Source: Rhabditophanes sp. KR3021 (Eukaryota; Nematoda; Chromadorea; Rhabditida; Alloionematidae). Taken from it: a stretch of DNA of 64,000 nt. The notes under the pieces were generated by a model. The model was not told the origin of the DNA. It did no database searches and saw only the letters and a program-made list of their open reading frames with translations. The translations under genes and the position numbers were made by a program. The stretch is from contig CAUJLY010000002.1 in the NCBI GenBank assembly GCA_963281155.1, positions 6,386,001 to 6,450,000 on the forward strand, given 5' to 3'. Shown in pieces: positions 1-12,041 of this stretch (its first letter is position 1; each line of letters starts with the position of its first letter).

Positions 1-1226
1 ATGGAATGTATATAGTTAGAGAGAACTAATATGTTTGTACCTCTCAATCATAATGCTTTTACTATTACTTTTACCTTCAATTTCAATTGTTTGGTAATTT
101 TGAGGAATAAGATAAGTGTGTTTTAAAGTTTGGTAAGAAGAAATAGATGATCTCTTTAATATTTTGATCATATACCATTTGTTGTTTAGTTGCTGCTTAA
201 ATCTATCTATCTTTATGGTGGTTTTATATTTCTAATAAAAGGATGTTCATGAGTATGGTAACGGTCAAATTAATTTTATTATTATCACATCATCCACTTT
301 AATATGGCTAGAAACAAATAAAATGAAGCGAATGTTTCCAAACATTTCAAACCATTTGCATTGTATAATATTTCATGATTGCCCTTTTTGATTTAGTTTT
401 GTATAAATTATTAGACCCGCATTTTCGCATCCTTTGTTGAATTAATTTATTCAAATGAGGAACGAGATGGTTCAACTGATTCACAATATATCAACATTTT
501 TTCCCAATGTAGTAATGGTGTGAAGGACATCAATTTAATGATTAATAAATCGCTTTCATTTGATTTATTGTTCCTTCCACACAACAAACTGTTCCTAACT
601 CAAAAAGTCCTGTTCAAAGACATTTGATTTTATAATTTGTGCATGAATACGTTGAGGGTGAACTAATAATAGCATAAACATGTCTATATCTGCTTATATT
701 GTTGTATTATATACAAGCTATTTATTCTCCACCAAACATAATTGAATCAAGGCTTATGTATATTATTTAGTCAAAAAGTAATTCTAGATCTTTGTTAACT
801 ATACGTTATTAAATTGCCAGTATATTATTGATATTGGTTATGATTAATTGTAAATGCCACGCCATTTAATACTTCGCTATGATTTATGACACAAACACTA
901 TTTGTAATAATATCTGACAAAGCTATATACTATCAACCACAACTGATATTTGAAACTCTTGAAAAAAGCGGCACTAGGTGTTAACTCTTTTTTCAAATAT
1001 AATGATCCTACACAATTTGACCACAATAAAATTATCTTTTCTAATCAAACAAAGTGCTACTCACTCAAAGACATTAGACGAAAATGGGTGGTTCTATCAA
1101 CGAATTGAATTATATTGCCTTTGGATTGCATTAATTGTGTTTATTGTCGCTTTGTTATTCCTTTATAACTATTTTTAACGTTTCTTACATATGGATATTT
1201 TTATTAAATTAACTTTTCATTTGTAG
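1..1226. other. Leading non-coding stretch with one possible terminal exon
   Basis: Mostly AT-rich sequence without recognisable genes. The one exception is an open frame on + that ends at 1178. After a possible acceptor (TAG before 1078) it reads DENGW, then a hydrophobic helix of about 22 residues and a stop. A short Trp-containing lead-in followed by a C-terminal helix resembles the M4 end of a Cys-loop channel subunit, but no upstream exons were found and the match is weak. The 5' exons of par-3, including the conserved N-terminal oligomerisation region, could also lie here or further left; none was recognised. Confidence 0.25.
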
Positions 1227-1305
1227 CCAAATTAAATCATCTCCATTCAAAATATTAATTGATGTGGAGAGACAAAAGTGGGTGTATCAGATTTGCCCAA
1301 ATAAA

Positions 1306-4300
1306 ATGTCAATGCGAACTACAACCACAACAATGCCTTCAAATCCAACGCCATTCGTGTATTCACGCTACACGAGACTGTCTCCAGACTCGCCATCTTC
1401 ATACCTAACTTATGGAAACAGCAAATTAACACCACCAATAGATTTGACAAGACCAGTTGTCATTACACACTCCTCCAACCACTACCACCAACCCCAAATT
1501 CATCCTAATATGGGAGAAATATATGAAGTCAGCAATCTTTCTTTACCACCTGGTAAGTCATTAATTGAAAAGGATGTTTATATGTGTGTATACATCATTT
1601 GTTTGATGAGCTTCTTCTCCAAAATTAGTATCAATAACTCCTTTTGATTAAGCAATAAAAAATAGTTCTCTTGGTTTTGGGTGGTGCGCAGTAGCACAAT
1701 TAGTATTGATACAAAACATGATTTTTATCTAAATAGAACTTTAAATGTAAAGTCGGGGGTATAAATTGTTACACTAGGAAATGCTTAATTAGCAATACTA
1801 AAATTAGATACACCTATACTCTTATCATCGTAAAAAATAGTACACTTGATTAGTACCAAAATTGCCTTAATACATTCACGTATATCCACTTAATTTAGGA
1901 ACTCACATAAGTGTAATCTTCAAAAGTACATTTTTAATAGTAATACAATATAAATAGGTTTTACGTAGTCGTACTTAACATACTATGTATGTTGATAAAG
2001 TGATATTAAACACTGATTGTGTAATAATACTAGTTGACAATTCAAAAATCTAGAATTGATTTAATATTTTTTAAGACCCCTTTAACTACCAATCTAACCC
2101 TACTGTCGTGCTAAAGATGAGTGATTTTGTTTGTGGGTTTTTAGCATTTTGTTTATAGGAAAAAAAATGAAGAAGATGCTAAATGATATGTTTATATTTT
2201 GATAGTAATTTATTTTGTAGGTCCAATTTTTATTTGCAATGATTCAAAAATCAAACAATAATAAATTTGTATAAATTGTTAAGTTATCCATATGTTTGTC
2301 GATACTAAACCATAATCCTATGACTTGGATATTTCTTGCTGTATTTGATCGTGAACTTCCCTTAGATTTTGTTTGATACTCTCTTTTGCATCAACACTCA
2401 GATTGAGGTAATTTTCTTTCAACTCAGCCATTGTTTTGTTCATCATCTCGGCCGTAAACTCGCCTTGCATTGAAGATTTGGCTGTCTTTACGGTTTCCAT
2501 AAATGACTGAGCATCAGCAGACAATTTCTTGGCTCTTTCATTCCATTTGTTACTTTCAGCTTTAATTTTGTCACAAAGTAGTTTATCTTGTTCTGCTAGA
2601 AGTGTATAAAAATCCGCAGTACCAGATTTATTGGTCGCATGCATCATGTCCCTAACTGATGTCAAGGTGTACATTTCTTGCGGTGTCAAAGACAACATCT
2701 GCCCTTCCTCGTCTCCCCTTAAAGATTGGGTTGTGATGAGTAATAAGGTGATGGTAGAAAAAATAAATAACTTATGAATCATGAAAAGCATTTATTTTTA
2801 GTGGTAGGTATAAAATGTGGTGCAATAATTAGGACTGCGTGTGTGGAGGGGGTATATACATTCATAAATAACCTTTTTTAGTCGACGATTCTTTTTGAGC
2901 TAATTAAAATTTGTATCTACCAAATGGAAGCTCTTTGTGCGTTGAATAATACATAATAATCCATCCCTTTTCTACAACAATGTTCTAATTTTTTGTGTTT
3001 ATTCCAGTTGGTGGGTTACACGTATCACCTATGTCTATTCCAAATTACAGACAAAACCAAGCTGCTATTGCGATATCAAATCCTTCTACTCCAAAGCTTT
3101 CCAAATCGGTAACAATCGCCTCAAACTTTTTATCTACTTCACCTGATGGAGAGAAGAATGGAGTGCAAAGATTTATCAAAAATACGGGAGGATCAGCATC
3201 CTTTCATTCGATGAGAGATTCGAATGCTAGGAAAAGCAAAATGGATGATTCCTTCTTCGATATGAAGGAAAAATTAGATGCTAAATTAGTGAAGTCTAAA
3301 GTGTTTAATAAAAACGCCAGTTTCAACGAAAATGGAACCATCAAAAAGAGTGTGTCCTTCTTGCCGCAAAATTTCGTTCACGAAGAAGCTTTTAGATATA
3401 ATGGGACGGATGTTAATTGGACTGTCATTGCACTAAATGAGGAAACGAAAAATTTACCAATAGGTTTAGATATTATTGGTATAAGTAATGGGCTAAAGCT
3501 AGATGCTGTAGAAATTAAAGCCATAGCAATAAATTCGCGTATCCATATGGACGGTCGTTTTAAAGTGGGCGATCAAATTAAAGAAATTAATGAGAGACCA
3601 ATTTATCAAATGAGCATACAACGAGTCAAAAGCTACTTGGAAGAAGCAGAAAGCCAAGACAATCCGTCCTTTACATTAGCAACACCCTTCGAAGAAATCG
3701 AAAGTCGTCTAAATTTAATCCGACCGAAGAAAAATGGAGCCATTCCAATTATTTCAGAACCTCAAACTTTAATCCAATCCAAACTACAACAAGTAAACTC
3801 TACTTCCGTCAAAAGCGATAAAAAACAAATTTTCGTCACCAAATCAAGTACAGGTTTTGGATTTAATGTAACATCTCGATTTAATGCAAACGACGAATGT
3901 TTATTGTACATTTCATCAACTAAATTGGAAGGTACCAACCATGATATTCTAAAGCAAGGTGACCGAATATTATCATTGAATGATAAGCCAATACTAAGTC
4001 AATCCGACTTTGTTTCGAGTTTGAAGCAGTTTGTGGTAGGAGCTACGATAAAGCTGGTCATTGCAAGAACAGATGGGGATTCCGAAAGTGAGGAGGATGA
4101 AGTGGATCAAAGTAAGACCAATGTTCATACGGATACACAGTCGACTTCGACTGCTTCTGATGGTTCAAACAAGTCTAGTTCGAATAATTCTTACAAGTCT
4201 TCCAAAAATGTTGAGTCATTGCAGTTTACTTTACCTTTCAATTGCTCGCCTTCATCGGGCCTGGGGATTGCTTTGAAGGCAAAAACGACGAGAACCAAGA

Positions 4301-5754
4301 GTGGAACTAATATAGATACGGGAATTTTCGTAAAAAATATTCTCAAAGGTGGTGCAGCCGAAAAATCAGGACTTTTGAAGACAAATGATCATTTAGTGGG
4401 AATTGATGCTATTCATCTCAATACATATCCAACAAACAGAGAAGCTCTTTCAGCTTTAGCAAGTTATTTGGAGAGATTGAATCCAAAAACAACGACTGTT
4501 AAAGTAAGAGTTTTACGACAAATCTCAACATCTTCGAGCGAGGAGGAAACTCCGAATAATGTGTCTATTTCAATCGAACGATCAACTCTTAAACAAATGA
4601 CCAATACTTCGCTTTCAGCACCTCAGACCCCAGCCTTAATTAGAGCCGAGAAGAATGGAATAACTAGTGTGACTGTTAATACAGAAGAGCCATCATGCTT
4701 CACTTTTAACAATAATACTAAGAAAGAGGAAAGTAGTGACGAGGAAGATGATAACTATTTTAGTAGAAAAAGCAAAAACAGACAAAGTGTTTCCGAAAAA
4801 AGAAAGCATGCCGCAACAAATAATGACCCCATGAGCTTACCGGCTTTTCAAAAAATACTCCATTATAGACAAAATTCTGCTCCTTCTTCATCTACTTTGC
4901 CAGCTAAATTTTCGCTGCATTCAATTAACCCAATAGATCAAAACCGTCCTATTTCGAAAGTCACAGATAAACTTGAAAAGATAGAAACTGCCCAACGTCC
5001 TTCATCATTAAAGAAAAGCAATGCAGTAGAAGATAATCCTAGACAAAGATCCCGTTCCACAGATATGACGAATAAAAAGGCAATCTTACGTGGTAAATTT
5101 ACCAGTCCATTTGTTTCACCGCAACAAGTTCAACAACCCAGAATCCCTCACTACCAAGAATTACCCTCGATCGTCAAAAACGAGCCAGTTCAATTTGGAA
5201 ACTCCCATTTCTTTGACCTCCCAGCTGTTCCAGCCCGAATGCGTTACGAGCAACATATGTACCACGCCAATGGAATCCCTCAATCTCGATCATACCAACA
5301 TGAGATGGGTGAAAATTTAAATAGCCGAGGAGTTCCGCCACCTTCATATATCCAAACAATAGACAAGAAACAAAAGAATCTAAATAGATATACTATGATG
5401 GATCCCAACACAGCATATAAAAATATGGCTCAAAGGCCTTCAATAATGCCTCAAACTCATTTAGGTCCTTTTTCACCACAACAAGCTCACTTTGCTCCTT
5501 TTCACCGGCCACCACCTTCGCCACATGATTATTATGATGCCTTTAATAGTTATTTCGTGGCTTCTGGTAATATGCCTCAATCACCAGTGGTTCCTAGAAA
5601 AATTCAGGATAAGAATATGCCATACCTAGAAAGAGTGACGACTTCGCCGACTGTGCCACGCAAATACTTTCCGCCTGGGCCTAACCACAAGTACTATTAT
5701 GATTCAGTATCTCCAAAGTCAAAAAAAATTGAACCAATGCTTCAAAGATTTTAA
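1306..5754 (+). CDS. par-3: PAR-3 polarity scaffold, three PDZ domains
   Basis: Cortical polarity scaffold that binds PAR-6 and atypical PKC. Two exons are visible, 1306-1552 and 3008-5754. They join in phase 1 across CCTG|GTAAGT and TTCCAG|TT and give about 997 residues. PDZ1 covers roughly residues 224-311 (PIGLDIIGI), PDZ2 354-437 (TGFGFNV) and PDZ3 487-587 (SSGLGIAL). At 4780-4803 the sequence RQSVSEKR matches the aPKC-binding and phosphorylation motif of the Par-3 family (RQSMSEKR in vertebrates). The C-terminal third is Pro/Tyr/His-rich and disordered. No CR1 oligomerisation domain is seen, so the gene may start further upstream; an acceptor at 1226 with an open frame after it allows this. 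The 1455-nt intron contains an oppositely oriented gene. An AATAAA lies at 5824. Confidence 0.9.
2318..2791 (-). CDS. Small secreted helical protein, SXP/RAL-2 (DUF148)-like
   Basis: Single-exon gene of 157 residues with a true ATG at 2789-2791. The first 25 or so residues form a signal peptide (Met-Leu-Phe start, hydrophobic stretch ITLLLITT). The mature part is Cys-free, rich in Lys, Glu and Ala, and predicted helical: about 110 residues with patterns such as LSADAQSFMETVKTAK and LSVDAKESIKQNLREV. Size, secretion and helical layout fit the nematode SXP/RAL-2 family, whose members are secreted and mostly of unknown role. No diagnostic motif was verified, so the family call is tentative. The gene lies entirely inside the first visible par-3 intron, on the opposite strand. 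A minus-strand polyadenylation signal (TTTATT on +) lies just downstream near 2210. Confidence 0.55.
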   Translation of the reverse strand: MLFMIHKLFIFSTITLLLITTQSLRGDEEGQMLSLTPQEMYTLTSVRDMMHATNKSGTADFYTLLAEQDKLLCDKIKAESNKWNERAKKLSADAQSFMETVKTAKSSMQGEFTAEMMNKTMAELKENYLNLSVDAKESIKQNLREVHDQIQQEISKS

Positions 5755-5845
5755 TTATTATTTATCATGTTTAAAATAATCGGGTACTTTTATAACAATA
5801 ATGTAAATGTAGTTTTATATAACAATAAACTAATTAAATGGCTTT

Positions 5846-6454
5846 TTATTTGGTGATTGAATTTAAATAGTCGGATAAGGAGGCTAATGCGCGACCTCTG
5901 TGGCTAATAGCGTCTTTGATGGAACCATCCATTTCTGCAAAGGTTTGAGTGTATGACTCTGGTTGGAATATTGGGTCCCACCCAAATGTGGTTTCTCCGC
6001 GAGGCGCAACAATTTGTCCATCAATTTTTCCTGATTTAGTTAATTAAATAATAAAACAAAATTAATTACCTTGAAACAGAATCACTTCTTTGCCTGGCCC
6101 TTCGCAATAAGCAAAAGTACACATAGCATACGCAGACTTATCCTCAAAAGCAGACAACATTTTCACCAAACCGTCGCATTTCATTTCCTTTAGAAAATGC
6201 TTGATGTAAGGCCCTGGTAAGTCTCCATAGGCGTTGAAAGCTAAGCAAGTGTCTTCGATTATAACTGGCCCATCGGCTTGTTGGACAGCTAGCATACATT
6301 TATGTTCGGCAATATATGCAGGTGATCCTTGATATTCAGGCAAATCAAAATCTACGGCTTTAACCTCAAAGTGGGGATTAGTTGAGAGGATCCGATTGAC
6401 TTCACGCAATTTATTCGCGTTCCCTGTTACGAAACTTATGACGGTCTTCGACAT
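5846..6454 (-). CDS. Inosine triphosphate pyrophosphatase (ITPA/HAM1), copy 1
   Basis: House-cleaning enzyme that hydrolyses ITP, dITP and XTP to monophosphates. Exons 6070-6454 and 5846-6030 are separated by a 39-nt intron (CAAG|GTAATT ... AAATCAG|GA) and encode 189 residues, close to the 190-200 usual for the family. The start was set at MSKTVISF because it directly precedes the conserved SFVTGNANKLREV nucleotide-binding motif; an upstream in-frame ATG exists. Other signatures are [31 protein letters not shown] and the terminal SHRGRAL. All catalytic signatures look intact. A second copy lies immediately upstream on the same strand, so the pair is a tandem duplication. Confidence 0.93.
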
Positions 6455-6599
6455 GTCCTGAAACATGTTGAATATAAAGTAAATATTAATAAACAAATAA
6501 ACAAATAAACTAATGAATATAAGTAGATAGGAAGTTAACCATATTAATTAATAACATTCAAATACATCTATTTAATTTATTAAATGGGACTGCTTTCAT

Positions 6600-7249
6600 T
6601 TACTTATTTTTATTCAGATACTCCATCAATAAAGTGAACCCTTTACCACGATGACTAATAGAATTCTTTACATCATGATCAAGTTCCGGATAAGTTAGGT
6701 CAAAGCCATCGGGTTTAAATACACAGTCCCAGTTGAATGCGCCTTGAATCCGAGGCTTTACGATTTGCCCATCAGTTCTTCCTATAAGTAATGAAATAGT
6801 TAAATACGCATTGTTAAGAAATAAACTACCACTAAATATGTGTACTTCTTCCCCCTTTCCTTTGCAATAACCGACTGTACAAAGTGCATAGGCTGATTTG
6901 TCGTCAAATGATGACAACAAACCTACTAAATCATCCATGCAGTTTAACTTTTTGGCAAAATGTCTAAATGAAATAAAACATTACTTATGAAATTAAATCT
7001 TTACTTGATATATGGGCCTGGCAATCCATTTAAACAGTTGAAACATAAACTTGTATCTTCCACAATAACTGGCCCATCCACCTTTTCCGAGGCAATTAAA
7101 CATTTTTGGGTTGTGATAAATTCAGGTTCACCCTGATATTCAGGCAAATCTATGTCAACAGCTTCAATCACAATTGAAGGATCAACTGAAAATATCATTT
7201 GAACTTCACGTAGTTTGGCTTTATTGCCCGTCACAAATTTAACCTTCAT
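6600..7249 (-). CDS. Inosine triphosphate pyrophosphatase (ITPA/HAM1), copy 2
   Basis: Tandem paralogue of the pyrophosphatase just downstream. There are three exons, 7005-7249, 6830-6963 and 6600-6781, with introns of 41 and 48 nt. The protein has 186 residues and starts at ATG 7247-7249 right before [44 protein letters not shown] and SHRGKGF are present. The FGWDPxF motif of the family has become FNWDCVF, which changes two normally constant positions. Compared with copy 1 it has one additional intron, falling inside the codon for the Lys of GPYIK. Activity is likely, but specificity may have shifted. Confidence 0.92.
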
Positions 7250-7459
7250 CTAAAAAATAACCAGTCAAGGTATGTAAATTTAACAGCAAAAAACTAATGG
7301 CACCAACCATCTACAATACAAAACACTCCAAACGTTCAAACTTTATTTTGAATAAATATCATTTATATTTCCTAATTATATTAAAATCCTAAAACAGTAG
7401 TCTCTCCCAATTGAAAATGTCATTCTTTTTATGCTAGTTGTCAATGTGCCCTTTAGAAA

Positions 7460-8929
7460 TTACAAAAAGTTGATTCCAGCACCGAACTGGAAACCTGTTT
7501 TGAATGCATCACCGGGGACGTAACGAATTGGCAGTACGTAATTGAATTCTAGTCTAACTGCGTTTCTAAACAGAAAGGCTATACCGATTCCGGTCGAAAC
7601 ACGGGGCACGTCTAGAAGATCTTGGATTCTTGTCTTGGAGCCGACTCGGGCAACTGATCCGCATGACATGAAGGCGTGTAAAAATAGCTAAAAATTAGAT
7701 GATAAATAATGGTAAAGCTAACTTCTAAATAAGTGCAATGTTAACTTACTGAGTCTGCAGGTATCAAAGGTCTATAAAGGTGGAAGGTAGCAGCAACAGC
7801 CGTGGCACCCCCTAAGCAAGCATGGTCAGCCCTTGTGCCGATAGATTTCATTTCAAAGCCACGAACATCATAAGGTCCTCCAAGATATGCACTATCTAAT
7901 AAATGTAACTTTGAATTTCCAAAAGAATTGATATGTAACCCCTTGATAGAAGCACTTAGAGTTGAGCCGAATATAAAGGGAGCAGATGCTTGGAGGTCCA
8001 GTTGGTTTTTGAAGAAAACAGCATCACCTAGAATGCCAGCATATTCATGGCAATATTTGGCTAATATTCCTTTTGAAGCTAGAATTGGACGGTCTCTACT
8101 ATCAATAGTATAGCTTTCTTCAAAAGAGAGTTTCATGGTATGGCCGGCTTGATCTCTAATAGGAAAGGGTGAGTCTTCCGTAGGAATGAATTTTCTCCAG
8201 GAAGCATTCATTTGCACATTGTAACCTAATTTATTGTTGAAGAATCGTCTATTATAATAAAATGTAGCAAAGGTTTCAGATAAATCAGCTGAATTCCAGG
8301 TTAAATGTTGGAAAGGATTTCCCACTGAAAAACCAACGTTTTCGTATCGTTGCCACCCTAGTAAAGGCTTATTGAATGTCATGTCAAAAGAATTGCTTCC
8401 AGCCATAGCTTTGGAGTAGGAAACGTCAATAGATTCTCCTCGTCCATTAACACTTTGTTTTCCAGCATTCAAAGAGGCATCTGCTTCACCATTTGATGTC
8501 ATACCCATCTTTACACCCAGCTGAAAGGCTTTAGGTTCTTTGGTAGCAAAATGTATCACGTACCCATTCTTAATATTCGTCGAAACATCAACAAATGGAA
8601 CACAATTTTCGAATAAGCCAACCGTCTAAAAATAAACAAGTTATATTATCAATATAATGTCAACTGATGTTTAATGTTTATGCAAAGCATCATGAAAAAA
8701 TCAAAGTCAACAAAGAAACAAAACACACCTGCAAATGTTTGGCACATATACTAGAATTGGTAATTAATTCGTCGACGTTTTTGCTTTCAAATAATTTAGA
8801 GGTTTCCTTGAGTAGAGCGGTTTTCTGAGTGTGTTTTACACCATGAAATTGAATGTACTCAAGTACTGAATCAGTCTTTGTCGCTTTACCATGTAATATG
8901 TCGGCTTTTTGAAATCGTTTGGCAACCAT
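7460..8929 (-). CDS. SAMM50, outer mitochondrial membrane beta-barrel assembly protein
   Basis: Core subunit of the sorting and assembly machinery, an Omp85-type barrel that inserts beta-barrel proteins into the outer mitochondrial membrane. Exons 8729-8929, 7750-8625 and 7460-7687 all join in phase 0 and give 434 residues. The N-terminal exon carries a POTRA-like segment (YIQFHGVKHTQKTAL). The barrel shows the SAMM50 signatures YLGGPYDVRGFEMKSIG and LGGATAVAATFHLYRPL, and the C-terminal strand ends in FQFGAGINFL, which matches the family C-terminus (FGAGIRFL). Length is slightly below the human protein (469). The orthologue in C. elegans is gop-3. Confidence 0.93.
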
Positions 8930-9403
8930 CTCCTAAGGACTTTCTAAATACTATAAATACTAGGATAAAATTCTTAAATGGCAGAAAGCAATGTAAAATA
9001 TAGTCAAGTAGGAGGCGTTTTCCCAATCGAAGGTGAACAAACGGGTTAGAACACAAATTGAAAGTATAGGCGAGCACTACTATGATAAAGAATATCAAAA
9101 ACTACGACAACAAATTTTATTTCATTAAAAAAATACAATCTATGGAAATTTAAAAACGATAATAATTTTTATGTTCTAAGTGCTATGGTAAATTAGTAAA
9201 GTAAAATGACCAAATTTGAACCATCTTTGATTTTGTTAATGCACTTATTGTAGTTAATCAACATAATCATAACAAATTTGACACGACTCGGTAAAATTCT
9301 TAAATTCCGCAAATATGTCAGTAACAAATGTTTTGCAAAGTTTTCAAATGCCTCCCCTGCCCATAGATTATTATTTTTACAATTACATAGCCCTATAACT
9401 TTA
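8930..9403. other. Spacer upstream of SAMM50
   Basis: About 470 nt of AT-rich sequence between the SAMM50 start and the 3' end of the next minus-strand locus. Short open frames here lack ATGs or conserved content. It probably holds the SAMM50 promoter and the 3' end of the upstream locus; nothing specific was recognised. Confidence 0.4.
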
Positions 9404-9782
9404 TTATGTTTGAATTAATTGAAGCCAAAAAAGAAGATTAGATTCAAAAGAAAAATTGGTGAATAATTGATTTCTCATAGCATTTACACTAGTGATTCTT
9501 CTGTGTTCATCAGGTGTAAGAGGTCTTGCAGGAGTTAATTTTGGTGGTTTCTGTGTAAATTGTGTGAGTACTTTAGATGTAACCACTTTTCTGAGTAGGA
9601 GCTGCTTTAACTTTTTTGACAGGAAGAGCATTTTGAACTTCAACATTTTTGCCCGTTACTTCTTGGTCGTCAACACAGAAATTATCGGCTCCAATTATGG
9701 CTATTTCACTGCCAGCAACAGATTGACCTTCATTATCTTCTTTGCCATCCTCGGTAACGTTACCTTCAAAAATAGCAATATC
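9404..9782 (-). pseudogene. Small unresolved coding locus needing one frame change
   Basis: On the minus strand, an acceptor (TTTAATTAG) at 9783-9784 opens a frame reading DIAIFEGNVTEDG, an acidic run, and then a basic run ending APTQKSGYI-stop. The +1 frame then takes over with TSKVLTQFTQKPPKLTP and ARPLTPDEHRRIT, and ends at 9404. Removing one base at AGTGGTTAC joins the two into a coherent product of about 125 residues, acidic first and basic after. No ATG-containing first exon was found. I do not recognise the protein. It could be a real gene with an assembly indel, a decayed gene, or two unrelated short frames. Confidence 0.3.
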
Positions 9783-9954
9783 CTAATTAAATGATGTAGA
9801 TGCGTATATGTCAAGCATACTTTAGTACAAATTATTTCTTTAGATTACAAAAAAATTAATCAAACAATCAAGTTACATTAATAATTTTATTCTAAATAAA
9901 GTAAGTATTACATGACAAAATAATTCAAAGAATACGTACATGGGAAATATTCAT

Positions 9955-11026
9955 TTATTTTCTACTTCCACCTCCAAAAATCATAACCATTCTAATGAAA
10001 ATGTTTAGAATGTTCATATAGATGGATAGTTGGGAGTTGATTGGATCGTACCTGTCAACTGTATGAGCACCACCATATTGATCGTAGTACATAGCACCTG
10101 GTGGTCTTTCGGCATTCTTGACAGTTCTCTGGGTGTTATAAAGCATGTAAGCAGCAAACAGAATTAAGCCTCCATAAATGACAAATGAGTTTAATCCTGC
10201 ACCGATTGCTGAGTGAGGTGGTAAGAACATACTTCCTATATTGGCCACCAAAACACATCCAAGGCCCATAGCTAATGGTCCTCCCATTAATAGGAATTTC
10301 TCAGAAGGTGCTGTTAAAGCGATTGTTGATAATCCAAGTGTAATTCCTGCAGTGTAGAGAGAAGCTCTCATCAAAACTGGCCCTCCAGCAAGTACCAATG
10401 GACATAGCAAAGCTCCCATTACTCCACAATGCAACATCCAAGCCATGTGTTTGGCAACTTTACTCTCATGATAGTCAATTCCTTGGCAAAGCATACTAGA
10501 CCCAATTACTGCTCCCATAAAAGCGATAAAGGGTAAGATGCCTCCACGGGACATCAAATTCATGATGGCTGGAGTTCTAGAAGAAGCATAGAAGGAACCT
10601 GCAGTTACTCCAAGAGAAGCAATAAGATAACCATAGGTTGTTGAGAGGCGATCACGAACATATTGTGGCCATAACGCAGATTGGTTTACAACACTGTCTG
10701 TAGATCCCATCTTGAGACCATAGTAGGTAAGGGCTCCGAGACCAGCTACAGCCGCTCCAGTTACAGCATAACTCCCATAAATGTATGGCTTCCCGGAAGT
10801 TGGTCCTAGTAGTCTTTCTTTAAGAGATGGTCCGGTACGAGTAAAAGTAGCCTTAAAATTTGATTAAATACACAATGTTAATAATACCTAAACTTACGCT
10901 CTTGAAAGTAGAACTTGCGGTACGCCATCCTTGTCTAGCATTTTGCAAAGCACTATTAGCAAAGTTTCTCTGTGCTTGAAAAGCTGAAGATTGTAACAAT
11001 GGTTTTGTTAATAATCTAGCTAACAT
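9955..11026 (-). CDS. GHITM / TMBIM5-like Bax-inhibitor-1 family protein, mitochondrial
   Basis: Inner mitochondrial membrane protein of the BI-1/TMBIM family (growth hormone-inducible transmembrane protein), linked to cristae organisation and ion exchange. Exon 1 (10898-11026) encodes a basic, Arg/Gln-rich start, MLARLLTKPLLQSSAFQ, typical of a mitochondrial targeting peptide. A 46-nt intron follows, and exon 2 (9955-10851) brings the total to 341 residues, the usual GHITM size. About seven hydrophobic helices are visible, with the family-typical RDRLSTTYGYLIASLGVTAG, an Asp-free lumenal loop and a C-terminal block of SIYMNILNIFIRMVMIFG. Confidence 0.92.
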
Positions 11027-12041
11027 CTTTTAGTATCTTAAATAAGGTAAATTATTAATGTTGAAATTGGGATCTTATGAGTCGAAGTAATGAAAAGAAA
11101 TTTGTTTATATACTTACTAAATCATGTGGGGAGAATATTTCGTAATAAGCGTACATCATTTTCCAAAGCTACTCGCTTTGAAAGTATTCGTAAACAATAG
11201 TGTAATTGACTTTTTAAACAAAATTTACGTGGAAGACGGTTTAGAATGGAAATACTTGAACCAAATATAGCTAATAAAGTACGATCCTTTGGGATTTATA
11301 TTTTAAAAGTTAATTTGCCAAACAGTGTTTTCTTGATTTTCGAACAGTAAAACTAATTAACAATCTTCGGCATAACGACCCTAATCTGCAATTATTTTTT
11401 CCATTTAGGGTAGAATCGGAAAGCGGACTTAGAAGAAGAATATTGTAAATGCGCATGTATGAACAAATTAAAATTGGACAATATCATCAATGTAACATTA
11501 ATTAAAATATGTGATATCTCTGAAATAACGCACCGCTACTAATTACATTGTTATCAAATAAAGAATACTTTTACTACATTTTTTAGTTTTGATTTCTATT
11601 TGTTATACATATATAAACAATAAGCATATTAAGTAATTAGCACATAAATTACGTGTTTCGATCCGACACTTAAGTAGGGTAAAATAATAATATTAATCAT
11701 AAGTTAAAACAAATTATATAAAAAACAATAAAATTTAACAATTTAGACATACTAATTTAAGTTTGTAAATATTGGGTGATGGCCAAGTATAGGAAGTACA
11801 ATCAGATTATTTTAAGTCTTATTTCTAGTGAATTATTCTTCATAATAATAATTAAGATTTAATATTATCTGCCAAAGTGTATTTAATGTCTCAGTCTCAA
11901 GAAAATGAATTTGCAAACTTTATTAAGTAAACTGATATTTGTATGATTTGAGAAAAGACAATAAAAGGGTATAAATATAAAATAATTTATTTAACGCAAA
12001 TTAAAGTTTTAAAGATTTTGATGTGTATTTAGCATAAACAG
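11027..12041. other. Spacer between GHITM start and CDC16 end
   Basis: About 1 kb, AT-rich. It holds a weak two-exon candidate on + : ATG at 11246, exon to 11346, 62-nt intron, exon 11409-11448. The 46-residue product would start MEILEPNIANKVRSFG and end in SGLRRRIL. An overlapping 48-codon frame (11124-11270) begins MWGEYFVIS. Both cannot be coding as written, and neither was recognised. The rest, towards 12041, is low-complexity A/T and probably 3' UTR of the CDC16 gene. Confidence 0.35.
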
